Counted from the first letter of the stretch, positions 1 to 12,360 are shown. The stretch is DNA of 64,000 nucleotides from Luidia sarsii (GCA_949987565.1 OX465107.1:16362622-16426621); one strand, 5' to 3'. Made by a program: numbers and translations. The notes: generated from the letters alone by a model not told the origin.

Positions 1-399
1 TCAAACGTTGAGAAATGAACTATTTTTACACTACAGATCAGTGTGAAAACTGTGACGTTTTTTTGCCTTTTCCTACTTTCTCAGATTAACATTTGAGCTA
101 AAACCTTCGCAGAATTTCTTTTTTGGAATGTCTAATGGTTTAACACACAAATTGTGGCAATCTTTTGACCTTTATCAGTGTTGAATAGGGCCTTTAAAAA
201 ATGAAAATACCACAGTCTGTATTTGGGCCTTGGGTTTCTACAGAACACTCACACATCTGACTTGCTGGCTTTTAATAAAAAAAAATCCACACCAAAAAGC
301 TAGAAGTGCAGAGATACCATACCAGCACTTTTCTTTGATGATCTAAAACCGGTAAATACTGGTAGGTTTTTGAAAGATTTTGAAAAATGGCAAAGCAAA

Positions 400-590
400 G
401 TTTGACAGGACCGGGACTTGAACCCGAGACCTCTGGTTTTGCGTACCAGCACTCTTAACATATAGGCTATCCAGCCCTTAGATGGTGGCCTTCCCAAAAA
501 TTGTACTCAAATCGTCTTTGCAGGGGTGGGGGCACCAGACAGAAGCATTCAACCATTATACCTGCCGTAATCTCAAGGGATCATGCCCGA
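400..590 (-). mobile_element. Composite tRNA-derived SINE, type A
   Basis: Read on the minus strand: GATTACGGCAGGTATAATGG, GGTTGAATGCTTCTGTC, CCCCACCCCTGCAA, GGCCACCATCTAAGGGCTGG, A box TAGCCTATATGTTAAGAG and a near-perfect B box GGTTCAAGTCCCGG. Same order as at 39690-39865. Confidence 0.82.
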
Positions 591-1021
591 CCAATTGCAG
601 CTCGGGGATCACAAAAATTGCAATATTTTTTCTTTCATTAAAAGAAAACAAAAATCAATTGTTAAAAAGGTCCTGGTCAGTTTTTCCTTTATTTGTTTGC
701 TTAAATGTGCAGCAAACATATAGTTATTCTGACTTCCCCGAGTGAAAAATTGTTAAAGTGTTAAGACGGCGTCACACATGAGGAGTCTAACTAAATCCAG
801 CCTTCCCTAAAATACCCCAGAAAAGGCTATAGGCCTACATGTACATCCACATCTAACTAGATGGTCTCCATGGTGAGCAATATACATGTGTAGGTCTTGG
901 ATGTTTAGTGAACGACGCAATCAGGTAAAAGCACTTATCATCCAATGCCAACTATACACACCAGGAACCAAAATGCCTTCATTGGATCTCAGTCTCATAA
1001 CTGCGTAGTTCAGAGATTTGT

Positions 1022-1326
1022 TTGGGTGGGTGCAAATGGAAGAAGCTATTTTATTCCACTTATACCGCATTTTCTAGTGTGTCCCAGAAAAAAAAATCTA
1101 GGCAGGGTTTAGCTACATTATGTAGCATTCAATTGTATACTATCACATTCTCACAAACACAATTTTTTTCATATCTATGCAGTATGCACATGTATAACTG
1201 TGTAGCTTACAAAAACAAAATGGGGTTGGTGCAAATGGAAGAAGCTATTCCACTGCTTCACTTGCTCCGCTTATTCTAGTGTGTCCTAGAAAAAATAATA
1301 CCTAGGCAGGGTTTAGCTACACATGT
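1022..1326. repeat. Diverged local duplication of about 100 bp
   Basis: GTGCAAATGGAAGAAGCTAT and TAGGCAGGGTTTAGCTACA occur in the same order at about 1030-1115 and 1228-1322. The intervening part is not shared. Confidence 0.85.
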
Positions 1327-2348
1327 TCGGGGGATTAAGCATGCTTTGCTTCTCTGTGGGCCTGTCGGGAGAGAGTACTGGGCTCAATGTGTCAAGCACT
1401 GACAGATGCAGAGTCTGGTCAGGGACACATCAGGTTCAATGACTGCCACTGGATTGTGCGTCCTATCCTTACCACTCAGAGACACACCGCTGGCACTGGC
1501 CCGGAAGGTGAGCACATGTGCTGAAATCCACCATCTATTGTCACAAATCACAATTGCAATGCAACTGATCTCAGCCAGCACACTGAGCTACATGTTGCTA
1601 CAGTCCCAAAAGAAAACCCAATGGACTCCCCGAAACATAAAATATCTTGAATAGGGCTCCCCCTCCCCCTTCTCACTCCTCATCCATAAATCTTTAACCC
1701 TTGGTCAACTCCTGCCACCTCCCCTGGCTCCCCTCCCCTCACAGACCCCCCCCCCCCCCCAGTGATTTAGGGTGGTTTTGGGGATGGCCCAGTACTAGGC
1801 AGTTCTCTCACCATAGGCTCTGGGGTCAAGGAGTGAGCTATCGCTTTACCAGCTGTCTTCCTTTTTTACTTGCCTCCCAAAGTAACCCACCCTCACCCTC
1901 CAAAACCTGAAACTGGTAAAAAGACTTCCAATACTTTCTTTCATCAAGTCTATTATTATGTGGCCAGACTGTGGTTTCTGCTCAGGACCCTCCCATCAGT
2001 AGCAGGGAGTGTTCACTTCTGGCCTCTGATGGGCCACTGGAAGGCCTGTTTATAACACCTAAGCTGCTGCCAAAACCCTCAACCAACCCCCCCCCCTCTT
2101 CCCTACTCCCAACTTTCTGGCAGCCCAGGGCCAGCTGAGAGGAGCACCCCTGATGGGTTCAACAGAGACAGACTCTGCAGGGCTTTTTAGGGGTTGGGGA
2201 TCGGAAAGAATGACAAGGAGAGAAAGGAATACCGAAGAGGTGATTGACCTCTAGAGGTCGCCACTTGACCTCCGAGGTCACAGGCAGTGTAATTCATCCC
2301 TCTTCCCTCTTCCTGGTCCCTGCCACTGAGTTGGGCAAGGGCTCACTC

Positions 2349-2575
2349 TCTACCCCCTCTCTCTCTCCCTCTCTCCATCTTCTCTGTCTCTCTGTCTCTC
2401 CCTCTCTCTCTCTATCCATCACTCTTTCTCTCTCTTTCTACCCCCTCTCTCTCCAGCTATCTGTGTCTCTCTCTCCATAATTATATGTTCTCTCTATATC
2501 CATCACTCCTTCTCTCTCCCTCCCTCTATCTCTCTCCATACCCCCTCTCTATCTCTCTGTCTCTCTCTCTCCAGG
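2349..2575. repeat. CT-rich microsatellite region
   Basis: Imperfect CT/CTCC tract on the plus strand, with repeated TCTCTCCATCACTC-type words. It lies beyond the gene's 3' end. Confidence 0.93.
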
Positions 2576-4183
2576 AGTGGCATTTGATGGTTGAGGGCAT
2601 AATGACCAGGCCAGTTTTGATTCAGATGGGTGGCCTTACCACACCCGCACTCCCCACAACCCCCCTCCTCCTCCCCCATGATCTGGATTTGAGGAAGGTG
2701 CGGCACTTAGTGATGAAATACAGGCCAAGCCCCCTGGCCTAGCCTGTAGCATGACCACAATGCCTGCCATTGACCACTAACAAATCCGATGATCTGCAAA
2801 TGAGGACAGAGCTCCACATGTGGGCTTAAAAAAAAACCACCATGGCATTGATGACTGGTAGTGCACACTTGACATTTTACCCTGTGAAAGTCAGAATATT
2901 TACTCAGAAAACATTTTAACATTCTTCAGCCCAAGTCTCACAGGGATTATGCACAGGGAATTATATTGAGTTAACATGGATCTTGAAAAAAAAAAATCTT
3001 TCAAGATTTTGAAACAAATTGTGAAAGTTCTTGAAAATATTTGGAAAGATCTTGAACATACCGGTAATTGAAAAATCTTTCAAACAAAATTCAAAGATCT
3101 TTAGAAAATCTTAAAATATTTTGAAATAGTCATGAAAAGATCGTTAAAAATCTTCAAAACCTTGATAGATCTTAGTTTGTCCCAGGGAGCAACTCTGGTC
3201 GCTTCATTGCTGAGCTCGAACCTTTTGGCCAAACCAGCACGAATGGCTCTGTACACAAAGTGAAGGCAGGAGATCAATAGAGGGCGCTGTCTTCATTTAT
3301 GAGGGAAGCTTTGGGTTTAGTACACATTGGCAGGCCAGAGTGCAAAAAAAACTTTCAACCAATCATCAACAGCAGTTCTCTATTGTCTATGAGACGTAAA
3401 CACTTCACTGTCACGTGCACAGTAGCGTGCTGTATCGTCTCAGCATTTCATTTGCCGCACTTGGCAGATATTGATCTGCAAGTGATGTCACAAGCTTGGG
3501 CTTGCTTGCAGACTGTCTGACTGGAAGGGGTGGGAAGTGTTCAGTGTACACAACTTCATTCCTCTTCATGATTGATTCAACATATCTGGCCAAAGAACTA
3601 TCAATCCATACCTTTGAAGACAGGAGGGATATGACAGTTGGGCTTTGGGCCGGGAGGGGGGGGGGGTGGGTCCAATAATCCAAACGATCAGCCTTACTTA
3701 GCATATCATGGAGTTTATTTCATCAAATTTGAATGTAAAAAAACCCAAAGTCACTTCCCAAATAACGTGCTGGTCAGTTTTTAAAAAAATATGGAAATAA
3801 ATCTCAGTTTAGTATAGTACAAGCATTTATAATATTTTACAGTAAATTTCAAAACAACAGTGATCTTCTGTTACCATTGGTAGTCGTTCGGATACATTTG
3901 ATTCTAAAATGGTAGGTCACACTTCCAAATGTATCTGAGCACACTTACTGCAAGTAACAATACCTCTTTAATATCGATATTAAGACTGCTGCCTACTGCC
4001 CAATAATTAGTTTGGTGTCCATTGCACAAAAGGGATAATAAGCCTTCATTTCAACCACATTCAACTTTCAACAAATTGGAGTGATACATTTGCACATCGT
4101 TTTAGAACGAATGGAAGCTGGAACACTGTTAGTGGTGGTCATGGCTGGCTTTTGAAGTTTTGAAAGTGTATTATATAGGCAGG

Positions 4184-4411
4184 CTATATTCCCCCGGCAA
4201 CGGCATTCTTCCCGCAAATGCTATTCAGCCGGTCCCTTACTCTGATTGGCCAATTGTCATCACGTGCTGCCGGCACTCGTGCCCGAAAGGTTACTTTGCC
4301 GGAGGTCGTTCCCGAATGACCTTTTGAGCAAGAGAGCGGCATGACATAAATAACATAAATTGCCGATCATGGTAAGGGACCGGCAGAATAGCATTGCCGG
4401 GTCAATATACA
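4184..4411. mobile_element. Palindromic element with GGTCCCTTAC arms
   Basis: GCTATTCAGCCGGTCCCTTA at 4221 is inverted as GTAAGGGACCGGCAGAATAG at 4371, with outer ends TATATTCCCCCGGCAA and TTGCCGGGTCAATATA. The left arm carries an extra 20 or so bases. The centre contains ATTGGCCAAT and CACGTG. Confidence 0.78.
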
Positions 4412-6416
4412 CTACTTATTTTATAACATCCCCATCTGTGTGTTGGTTTGCAACTGCCTGATGTGTGGTGCCGGTATTCTCAGAGTTGTTATGATGATTA
4501 CAATCACAATAGCTTCAATGCGACTGTAACTTCAAAGGTATTATACAACATTGGTGCAGCCGATGAACTATTTACAGGAAAAGGTTTGCACTTTGGTGTG
4601 GTTCCACGGGTACTCAAAATAATGCATATCTACATGTCACCTGTTTCACAATAAAATGATGCAGAAAATATTCCTAGTTTTACACCGACTCATCAAGACT
4701 TCTTTTAAAATCAACTAATGCAAACAAAATTAACACATAAATAACACACGATGTCCAGAATGAATTTCACTTCCATTTCAGTGCAAAGGGTCTTGCATCA
4801 TAACCTCAAAAAAATCAAACCAATCTTTGAGTTGATTTTTCAACGACATTAGCTTTTAGACGTCAAGCGTCAATCTCCGAGATAAACACCATTTTCCCAC
4901 TTTTCCAATTTAGCCTTCACTTGAGTTTCAGCAATAGGCCTACCGAATGGCGCCATTGTTGTGCCATTTGATGCATACAATCAAATCTACCCACTTGTGA
5001 AGCAGTAACCTTTCTTAAACAGGGACCTAAAATTTAAAGGCTTATATCAATTCTATGTGAATGGGCGTAAATGTAACTGTAGCATTTGGGAGAAACAAAA
5101 TCCTTTCATTCTAGATTTTTTTTTTCATTTTCACCAATGCTGCATCATACCTCTGATGGTGAAATATCAACCGACCGCGAAACATTTTATACAAATGACA
5201 CACAAAGTACAATGGCGGCTTTGTTGGTGAAGAGTTGGGGTCAGGATTACATCGTCAATCTTGTACTGTAAGATTATTATTGCTCTATTTTGGCTGTGAT
5301 ATTTTCATGGTGGATATTATTTTCTTTGTTTCTTTTTTTCATCTGACACAATTTAGATCATCTTTTCAATTGCACTTTTTGAGCAGAAATCTTAAATGAC
5401 TACCCCCCTTCATTCTGTGACTCATTGAATGTCTCTGTCAATCCTGCGACCCCGCTTTGGTGGTTGCCTTTCAATGAGAATAGTACCGTAATTTCCATCA
5501 TCTGGCCCATCCAGGTGTGCTTTTGGTTAGCTTGAGCTGCATCTTGCCTTAGGCGAGGTAAAACTTGACGGCCAAAGATGAAGCATTTGTTTATAAAAAA
5601 AGAGACCCACATTTAAGGAGCTTGTCCTTTTCTCAAGGAAATCGATCATAATCACTTGTTCGACCTTTCATATTGTAAATCTCAAATGCATGTTGAAAGG
5701 GCTGTGGATACTTTGGTATGGAAAAGATTTCCTTTTTTTTAATAGACCGATGTGGCTCATAAATAAAAATGTACAATTTCTTTGCAACATGTCTGCGCAA
5801 ACAGTATAGATGACTGCATTGGTGGGCTTTAACGCGGCAATGACTGAAGACAGATGATTACTCAGTAAATTAAAAACTTGGTACTTCATGACAACAGTCT
5901 AATTTTTTTTTACTTCAGGTGTGGGGAACACTAAGAAAATTGTGATGGCACATTCTGATACTGACTAGTTCAAAGTGCCCAACAGAGGGCGCTATCACAT
6001 CCTTATGTCAGCTCTGATGCCAATCAAGAGTTGTGAGCAACATAGATATCAGCAGGACCTACTTTGTGTGGCAAATAAATACAAAATTACTGTACATGTG
6101 TTGCCTGAGAGTATATATATTACGCACAGAGTGAGCACGACTAGCAAAGGACTACACTTTATCAGAATATAAATTAAAAAAAATAAAAACCAACACAAAA
6201 ACAAATTAAAAAATAAAATCAAATCAAACAGGGGTATTTGGTTTGTTCTACGACACAAAATTACTCTGGTGCATAACAATCACCCAGTAATTTCACAAAC
6301 ACTTTGGGCCGTGCCGTCAACACTAAAATCATGATGCACATTAAAAAAGAGTACTGTCATTTAATCGTGCACATGATACAGACATAAGTGTCTGCTAAGT
6401 GAGGTGTAGGGCCAGT

Positions 6417-6562
6417 GGTCGATTTCATGAAACTCATCGTAACTTACGATCGATCGCAAGGGGAAGGGAGATGCACAGAGACCATTATAACCTATGGGTC
6501 ATCAATCGTAGGTTGAGTTGCGATGCATCGCAAGGCTTTGTGGAAATCCAGCCCAGTGTGGG
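6417..6562. mobile_element. Foldback element, TACGATGCATCGTAA family
   Basis: Starts GGTCGATTTCATGAAACTC and ends CGCAAGGCTTTGTGGAAATC. Inner motifs TCGTAACTTACGATCGATCG and GAGTTGCGATGCATCGCAAG match the other copies. Confidence 0.82.
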
Positions 6563-7203
6563 CAAGTCCAAGTTTCGCTCGGGGGAGAAACCAATGTCAG
6601 GGGGGGGGGAGGAGGGTAAAGAACTCTGAAGATGAACATTCTCAGAGGGCTTGAGCATCTTGAAGTCGTCCCTTTATCTAGCACACAATATGGTTGTGGA
6701 GGAGACGGTACGGAGGGTATAGGATAGATTCGTTTGTGATTAACCGGCACAAAGTACATGCAGCTTCTTCACCCGATCCTCAGATGGCAGCACTCGGTCA
6801 AAAACTCCCCCCTAAACGCTGGCATATCTACATGTACTCCAAACCTTTTCTTTGAGGGGAGGGAGGGGTTATTCCCAAGGACCCCTGCTTCCACTGAAGC
6901 AATCGACAGTTTCGACAATGGCAAGTCAGAGGCATTTCAAGACTGACAACAAACAAGAAAACCAACATGCATGCAGGACAGTGGAACAATTAGCAACAAC
7001 TGTTTAGCAGGTGCAAGTGAACAACGTGTTGGACAAATCCACAATGCACACACACACTAACTCATCCCCGTGCTTGACCAGTATGGATACTGAATGGTAC
7101 ATACTCTTGTTGACCCATTCACTCTCACAAAATGAGAACCACTTACTTGTAATAAATTTCAGAAGGTCTGCATTGTATGATATAAAAATCTGTTTTGTTT
7201 TCC

Positions 7204-7209
7204 TTTATT
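7204..7209 (-). terminator. CDK14: Poly(A) signal AATAAA
   Basis: CCCAATAAAGG on the minus strand, 383 bases after the stop codon, is the first canonical signal downstream. Cleavage would be expected 10-30 bases further, near 7180. More distal signals exist, so longer transcripts cannot be excluded. Confidence 0.5.
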
Positions 7210-7591
7210 GGGTTACTGTAGATTTGTCCCACCGTTAAACAGTCCAGCAAATGAATGGCCGTGTATGGTTTAGTAGATGGTTGCGAGGTGCGGAGTTCAC
7301 AAGTCTCTTGAATTATGGTTAGAGCTTCCTCCAATCGGCAGCCTGCTTGTTCGGCTTGCCGACGTGCCCCTCGCTCGTTCAAAGATCGGCTGCTGTGATT
7401 GGAGCGATTATCCTCTACCCTGCCCGCGGCAGAAATCCTCGGACCAATTGGGCGGCTTGTGGCCAAAAAACGCTTCGGCAACGAATGGGGTGAGTGCGCT
7501 TCTTAACACCGTGCAGGATTGGGGGGGACGGACCCCTGACCAATCGCAGAGAAGGACTTACGGTCCCCATGGCAACAGGCGGATAGTCCTA
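7204..7591 (-). other. CDK14: Probable 3' untranslated region
   Basis: The stretch from the stop codon to the first AATAAA. It is unusually GC-rich for this window, about 7280-7570, and holds several CCAAT/ATTGG motifs. A long open frame on the opposite strand (7277-7654) lacks homology and overlaps the last exon, so I do not call it a gene. Confidence 0.55.
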
Positions 7592-7650
7592 TCACTTTGT
7601 TGGCTTCTCTGGCTCCAACTTAATCCCCGGAACATTGAAGATGGATGCAA
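7592..7650 (-). CDS. CDK14: PFTAIRE kinase, last coding exon E11 and stop
   Basis: After AACTCTAG this exon continues in phase 1 and encodes ASIFNVPGIKLEPEKPTK, then TGA at 7594-7592. The SIF-VP-(I/V)-(K/R)-L pattern matches the CDK14 C-terminus (SSIFTVPNVRLQPE). The protein ends about 30 residues earlier than human CDK14, lacking its low-complexity tail. This makes the kinase portion from SCSPF about 326 residues. It is too short to be seen as an open frame and was found by looking for the SIF motif downstream of E10. Confidence 0.93.
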
Positions 7651-8055
7651 CTAGAGTTCGGATAAACAAACAAAATAAAATATAAAAATCAAGTTTTGGA
7701 TACATTTGTAGGGTCTAATTTTATCATTTCATTCAAAAAGCATTGTAAACGTAGCATGTATTTTAGTGCCTTAATTTTAACAAATATAAATTATCCTTAT
7801 GGTTGTTCCAATAATCTGATTTATAATCTGAACAAAATTTTAGCCAAGGTTTGAAATATTGAATTGAGAAGTCTCAAACACTGCACATGAAGTGCAACAA
7901 AAAATCTTGAAACCTGACTATTCTCATTCAGGTGCAAACAACAGGTTTTTGTTTTCTTTCTCCCAACGTCTTTCTTGGAGGCGACTGCTTGTGTAAAGCT
8001 GCCTTCTCCGACACCGACCCCATACAAAATGTGGAACAGGAATGTTGTCTCTTAC
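7651..8055 (-). other. CDK14: Intron E10-E11, 405 bp
   Basis: AT-rich intron bounded by GTAAGA and CTCTAG. I see no repeat or other element in it. Confidence 0.8.
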
Positions 8056-8195
8056 TGTTGGGGAGGTCGTGTATCTTGGCCGGCAAGTTTCGGAAGTAGT
8101 GATGCCTCATGGCGTCCGTCGTGGAGATTCGCTTCTTGGGGTCCAGCTGCAGGAGATTTTTGGCCAGATCCTCACCGCCGTAACTCACAAGCAAG
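8056..8195 (-). CDS. CDK14: PFTAIRE kinase, exon E10 (subdomain XI)
   Basis: This 140-bp exon starts in phase 2 after TTTTCTACAG and ends in phase 1 at AACA/GTAAGA. It encodes YGGEDLAKNLLQLDPKKRIS, with the invariant Arg of subdomain XI, followed by TTDAMRHHYFRNLPAKIHDL. HYF-LP resembles the CDK14/15 tails, while IHDLP resembles PCTAIRE kinases (IHKLP), so the protein mixes features of both groups. The open frame seen past the donor has no homology. Confidence 0.96.
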
Positions 8196-8892
8196 CTGTA
8201 GAAAATGAAAAAAACAAAACAACCCACATTCCACATGATAAATTAACTCTTCCCCTACGACGAGACGAGCCGTGCATGGCAGCCCAAGGAAAGTGCACTT
8301 CCGGCCGGCAAGCAGCCGACAACAGCTTTTTTGTAAACTTTTTGCAAATAAATCAGAAGTCACAGATACACTCAGTAATGAAAAGAATCAGAACCCAGGC
8401 CTCTGGTATAATGTCAACATGCACAAATTACGCAGGAAGTGACGAAGCTCACTTTATTTCAGAGTAAGCCATGAGAACTACATGTAGGCATACAAATCAT
8501 GAAAGTAAGACATGTACATCACAGTGGGGGCAGTGTTTTGAGAATCAGATCACGTCACCATTGAATTTTTTTTGCAGTCTCTTTTCGTTTGGTTGTGAGT
8601 TGGTACTTGCCCATTAAAAATTAAAAAAGAAGATGCGAATATCTGATCCTGGCGTTTTGACCGAACTTTGGAAAGCGCCCTTGAATTGACTGAGTGCGAC
8701 CTTCCTATCCAAGGTGGGTTATGTGCTGGCTGCGTTACGCCATCTCCTGCCAGCTTGCCCTCTCACAGGCATTTCCTGTGTCCTCCCACGGTGCACTCCT
8801 GAGGGTGCATGGCCAAAGCCAGTTTAGAGGGGATTTGAGCACACGAGCGCTTTGATGTCAATGATGGCCCTATGGCCGTATGGCATCCAAAG

Positions 8893-8987
8893 GAGAGAGA
8901 GAGGAGAGGGGAGAGAGAGGGTGGAGAAGGAGAAAGAGAGAGAGGGGGATGAGAGGGGGGAGAGAGAGAGAGAGAGATAGAGAGAGT

Positions 8988-9020
<33 letters not shown>

Positions 9021-9057
9021 GCAGAGAGACAGACAGAGACTGAGAGACAGAGAGAGG
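8893..9057. repeat. (GA)n-rich microsatellite
   Basis: Imperfect GA/GGGA/GACA tract on the plus strand, therefore CU-rich in the kinase pre-mRNA. It is about 700 bp upstream of exon E10, not touching a splice site. Open frames through it give only Arg-Glu or Ser-Leu repeats. Confidence 0.97.
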
Positions 9058-10343
9058 ATGTCCTCAGGATTTCCTTTGCACACCTGCGATCAACTTCCCA
9101 TACGTTTCACAAACACTTCCATAATGACTCTACACCCTGCTCTACAGTACAATTACCTAGTAGCTCATTAAAACCCAAAACCAAATCAATTTCAACCATA
9201 TTGTTGTAGCAGTGGACTGTCTATCCAAAAGCTGGCAAACATCTCGATATTTCATGCCATTTCCCTTTTGGTATTGGTATCGGGTGTGTGGTTTGTTTTT
9301 GCAGACTGCAGATTGGTATTCACATCATTCTGTCATCTACACTTTGAGATTGATTTGAGGGTTGATGCGTGGTTGGACTTGGAAATCCCATTACAGGAAA
9401 GAAACCACAGCAAGTTGATTTCTCTGCACAAGAACGAGGAATACAGGAATAGTTCAAAGGACCCAGTGCAAAGTAGACCAGTCATAAAATCGGTGTCACC
9501 ACACCAACAACACTGCAGGGAATCATGGCCTAGTTCACAAGGTCAACGCCCCTGAAAGAACCGGCTTCCAAAAAGGTAACCAAGGGCTGAAGAATGTCAG
9601 ACAACAGGATGAGATAAAGACACCACGGCCCTTAAAATGGGGGGGGGGAAATCTCCAGCAGTGAAGGTTTGGGGAATATGGGTCAATGGTTTCTCTTGTT
9701 TATAATACCCCACAGAAGAAAAACCATTGGGTACCCTATATGTTACTGGGGAAGCAGCATGGGAGATGTAAGCAAGATCTCTTGGGGCATATCTTTGGAG
9801 GGGATGGGGGAGGGAGGTTGTGTGGTGCAGTTTCCACAAAAATTAAAGCAGAAGAAAAACTAACAAGTCTGTGGCTTTGGGACAAGTCCGTATTTAAACT
9901 TGAATTCCATATATGTGGGTCAATGACTGAGACTAGACTCCTATCTTAACACAAGGCAGATGACCCCTCCCCCCCCCCCAACAAAAAAAAAGGGGGGGGG
10001 GAAGAAAAGACAAAAATCCATATTAAGAGTCATAGCCAAGAGGCCCCCTCCTAGTTAACAACCACAGAAAATTGTTTTGGAACTTTGGGCTTAAAAACAA
10101 AAAAACAAAAAAACAGATGCTTGAAATTGCCTGGCTGACTTCTAAGAACTCAGTTTAACGAGGTTAGGGGACCCGATGTTCTGTTCCTAGCAGGAACTTT
10201 CTGCCAAATCTGGTTTCTTTTTGGGATAGCCATGCCAGTCCGCCTTGGGAAATACACCTTTTGTAGGACATTTGAAGAAACCAAAAAGTCTCAAAAATGT
10301 CCTGTCCTGATATTGAATACAATGGATGGACACTGGTAAAAGT

Positions 10344-10347
<4 letters not shown>

Positions 10348-10379
<32 letters not shown>
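10348..10379. repeat. Poly(A) run
   Basis: Thirty-two consecutive A on the plus strand (poly-U in the kinase transcript). No element with an obvious retroposed body precedes it. Confidence 0.97.
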
Positions 10380-10382
<3 letters not shown>

Positions 10383-10987
10383 CCACATCAAACATCTACA
10401 TCCACAATTTCAAATTGCTGTACCGGTACTTGTTCACCAATCCAACACACCAGCCGCCATGACCAATTCCATCAGGAGTTCTTGTCAAGAATCTGTGGTT
10501 AGCCGCACCACTAATTTCCTGTTGTGATCGCAGATTCACAAAAAACCACAACCACAAACAACCCCTCAGCACCATCACATCACTTCCCGTCCAAGCAGCC
10601 TCACTCTCCCCCAACAAGAACATGACCTTCCCAAAAGTTTCCATTGCACATCAAAACTATATTCTTTCCCACATTTCCGGACTAAAAGAGGCCCAGACAT
10701 TTGAACCCAAGCAGGAATCTTTCCAGAAGCCCCCAAATGACAAGGCCGCGAAACAGATAGGAGGGAGTGTTTGCAAGAATACTGCCACCAAAGGCTAGAA
10801 TCCTAAGTCTTTCACAACACAGAATCAACACAAACTTCCAAAACACCAAATCTCAAAATCAAAACTCACCATCCCCTCATTGCCCTCAAGCCATCGGTTC
10901 GACGTACGGTATCTCAAACCAAAATATAATTGATAAGAAGAAACAACAGAGACTACATGTGTTCTCTTATCTCTATGGCAACCTTAC

Positions 10988-11036
10988 CTTGGTATAGCTT
11001 CGCACAGCTGCCGTGGAGGGTGCATTTTGGTGACAA
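10988..11036 (-). CDS. CDK14: PFTAIRE kinase, micro-exon E9
   Basis: This 49-bp exon lies between CTTCCTAG and AAG/GTAAGG. It starts in phase 1 and ends in phase 2, exactly as the exons on each side require. It encodes VTKMHPPRQLCEAIP with a split codon at each end. Sequence identity with CDK14 (TLYSSKNLRQAWNKL) is low, limited to the RQ region. The segment from LPNYK to EDLA nevertheless has the same length, 34 residues, as in human CDK14. This is the variable loop between kinase subdomains X and XI, so divergence is expected. Confidence 0.8.
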
Positions 11037-11691
11037 CTAGGAAGATAGGGAGTCAGAAGGGAAGGAAGTAAGTGAGCAGTTACATAACAGCTTTCTTCCC
11101 GCCCTTTCAAGTTTCAACTATCTTGGCCAGAACGTGGGTGGATGTAACCAGACAGTTATAAGAATAGTGTCACAGATAGTGTAACAGGCAGTATCAGGGT
11201 TGAGATAGCATACTGCCAAGCCCTTTGGTTACTACTTCCTGAAAATGTTATCCCAAAAACTCAAACTTTTTGAGTTGGTTGAAAAAACTGTGACACTTTC
11301 CACAGAGCATTTTATCCTTTTCAGAGTACGGAGATGGGATTTCCATTTTGGGGTAAGCCATCCCCTAGGGCAGTTTTTAAAAGGATTGCTAAACCCCTAT
11401 CGTGCAAAGTGCTCCTCACAGAATGTTGATTTTTCAGCAGAATCGTGACTTATCAGTGATGGGCTTGGCAAGATCCACACCTCATGGACAATGGATAGGA
11501 TACCATATCTGAGAAGTGTCTTCAGCCCAGAGGATTGTGTCCATGATCAACTTAGAAGAGTGTCCTTCTTCAACTTGAAACACGATTTCATTTGGCCATT
11601 TGCTCATTAGCAATCCACTCAAACAGCTTTGCTCCCTTGAAAATGTTTGCACAGGAACAGAGGAATAGCAAGTAATTCACTAGACACTCAC
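11037..11691 (-). other. CDK14: Intron E8-E9, 655 bp
   Basis: No repeat or gene recognised; ordinary intron. Confidence 0.8.
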
Positions 11692-11755
11692 CTGTCTTAT
11701 AGTTGGGTAACCTGGACACGCCGGGCCACACGTCCTCTGTCGGTGTGCCAAGAAC
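11692..11755 (-). CDS. CDK14: PFTAIRE kinase, exon E8
   Basis: This 64-bp exon is too short to show as a long open frame. It starts in phase 0 after TTCTTCGGCAG with VLGTPTEDVWPGVSRLPNYK and ends in phase 1 at ACA G/GTGAGT. CDK14 has VLGTPNEDTWPGVHSLPHFK at this place. GTP-ED-WPG is a hallmark of CDK C-lobes. Both phases match the neighbours. Confidence 0.95.
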
Positions 11756-11874
11756 CTGCCGAAGAAAAAAGTGGGTGGAATTTCCTTTGAAAAAACATTC
11801 TCATTTTTAACACTGATCAGATTTGGTGCTGCTTTGGAATATTGCTGGGTTTGTTTTTAACATGTGTTGCGAGG

Positions 11875-12055
11875 TACGCTGGAACATCGCTATAACGAAC
11901 ATCCCGGGATCTATGAAAATTGTTCGGTATAGCGGTCGTTCGTGACAGCAATAGTGGCCGGATATTTTGTACACAAAAATCAGGAGCCAAAGGGCATGTT
12001 TGTTATAGCCGAATGTCCGGTATATCGGCGTTCGTTATAGCGACGTTGCTCTGTA
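11875..12055. mobile_element. Palindromic MITE, TA-flanked (CTATAACGAAC family), diverged
   Basis: Ends TACGCTGGAACATCGC and its inverse GCGACGTTGCTCTGTA enclose inverted repeats containing CGCTATAACGAAC and GTTCGTTATAGCG. It is related to the element at 32610-32770. TA flanks and CAGTGGAA-like ends recall non-autonomous Tc1/mariner or pogo elements. It lies in the E7-E8 intron (11756-12250). Confidence 0.75.
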
Positions 12056-12250
12056 TACGAAATGGTTAAGCCCTTGTCAACACACAGTCAGCACTGTATT
12101 CGTCAGAATCTAGATACCAACCACACTGCCAGTGGTTTCTCTTTTCCAGGAGGCAATGCGGCAAAGTAATACAGGGAATCCCAAACTTAGCTTGACATTG
12201 AGTTGTTTCTCAATTGTACTCAACATGTAAAATGTTTTTTTCAGGGTTAC

Positions 12251-12344
12251 CTTGAATATTCTTTCCAGCTGATCCTTGTAATCCTTCATTCCGGGGAATG
12301 CAGCATGTCCCCACAGCATCTCCACAAAGATGCAACCGACACCC
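12251..12344 (-). CDS. CDK14: PFTAIRE kinase, exon E7 (C-lobe, GMKD insert)
   Basis: This 94-bp exon starts by completing the split Trp codon and ends in phase 0. It encodes [19 protein letters not shown], then [15 protein letters not shown]14 has [20 protein letters not shown] at this place; AAFPGM and DQLERIF favour CDK14 over CDK15. The acceptor CTCCCACAG comes straight out of a CT/GAGAAA-type microsatellite hundreds of bases long. The donor is AAG/GTAACC. Beyond it the genomic frame continues as unrelated intron sequence. Confidence 0.96.
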
Positions 12345-12360
12345 CTGTGGGAGACAGAGA

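Larger units (their letters stand above)
1..7203. other. 3' flanking DNA without a recognised gene
   Basis: AT-rich flanking sequence. It holds a SINE (400-590), a local duplication (1022-1326), a CT-rich stretch (2349-2575), a poly-lysine-like A/T-rich patch with repeated AAAGATCTT words (about 2980-3180), a palindromic element (4184-4411) and a foldback copy (6417-6562). Open frames up to about 97 codons occur, but none shows homology or a coding pattern I recognise. Confidence 0.6.
8196..10987 (-). other. CDK14: Intron E9-E10, 2.8 kb
   Basis: Contains the GA tract at 8893-9057, short C and G runs near 9968-9999, and an A32 run at 10348-10379. No other gene seen. Confidence 0.8.

Noticed and set aside
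7277..7654. 125-codon open frame on the plus strand
   Set aside because: It overlaps the last kinase exon and 3' UTR on the opposite strand and resembles nothing I recognise; the GC-rich composition explains its length.
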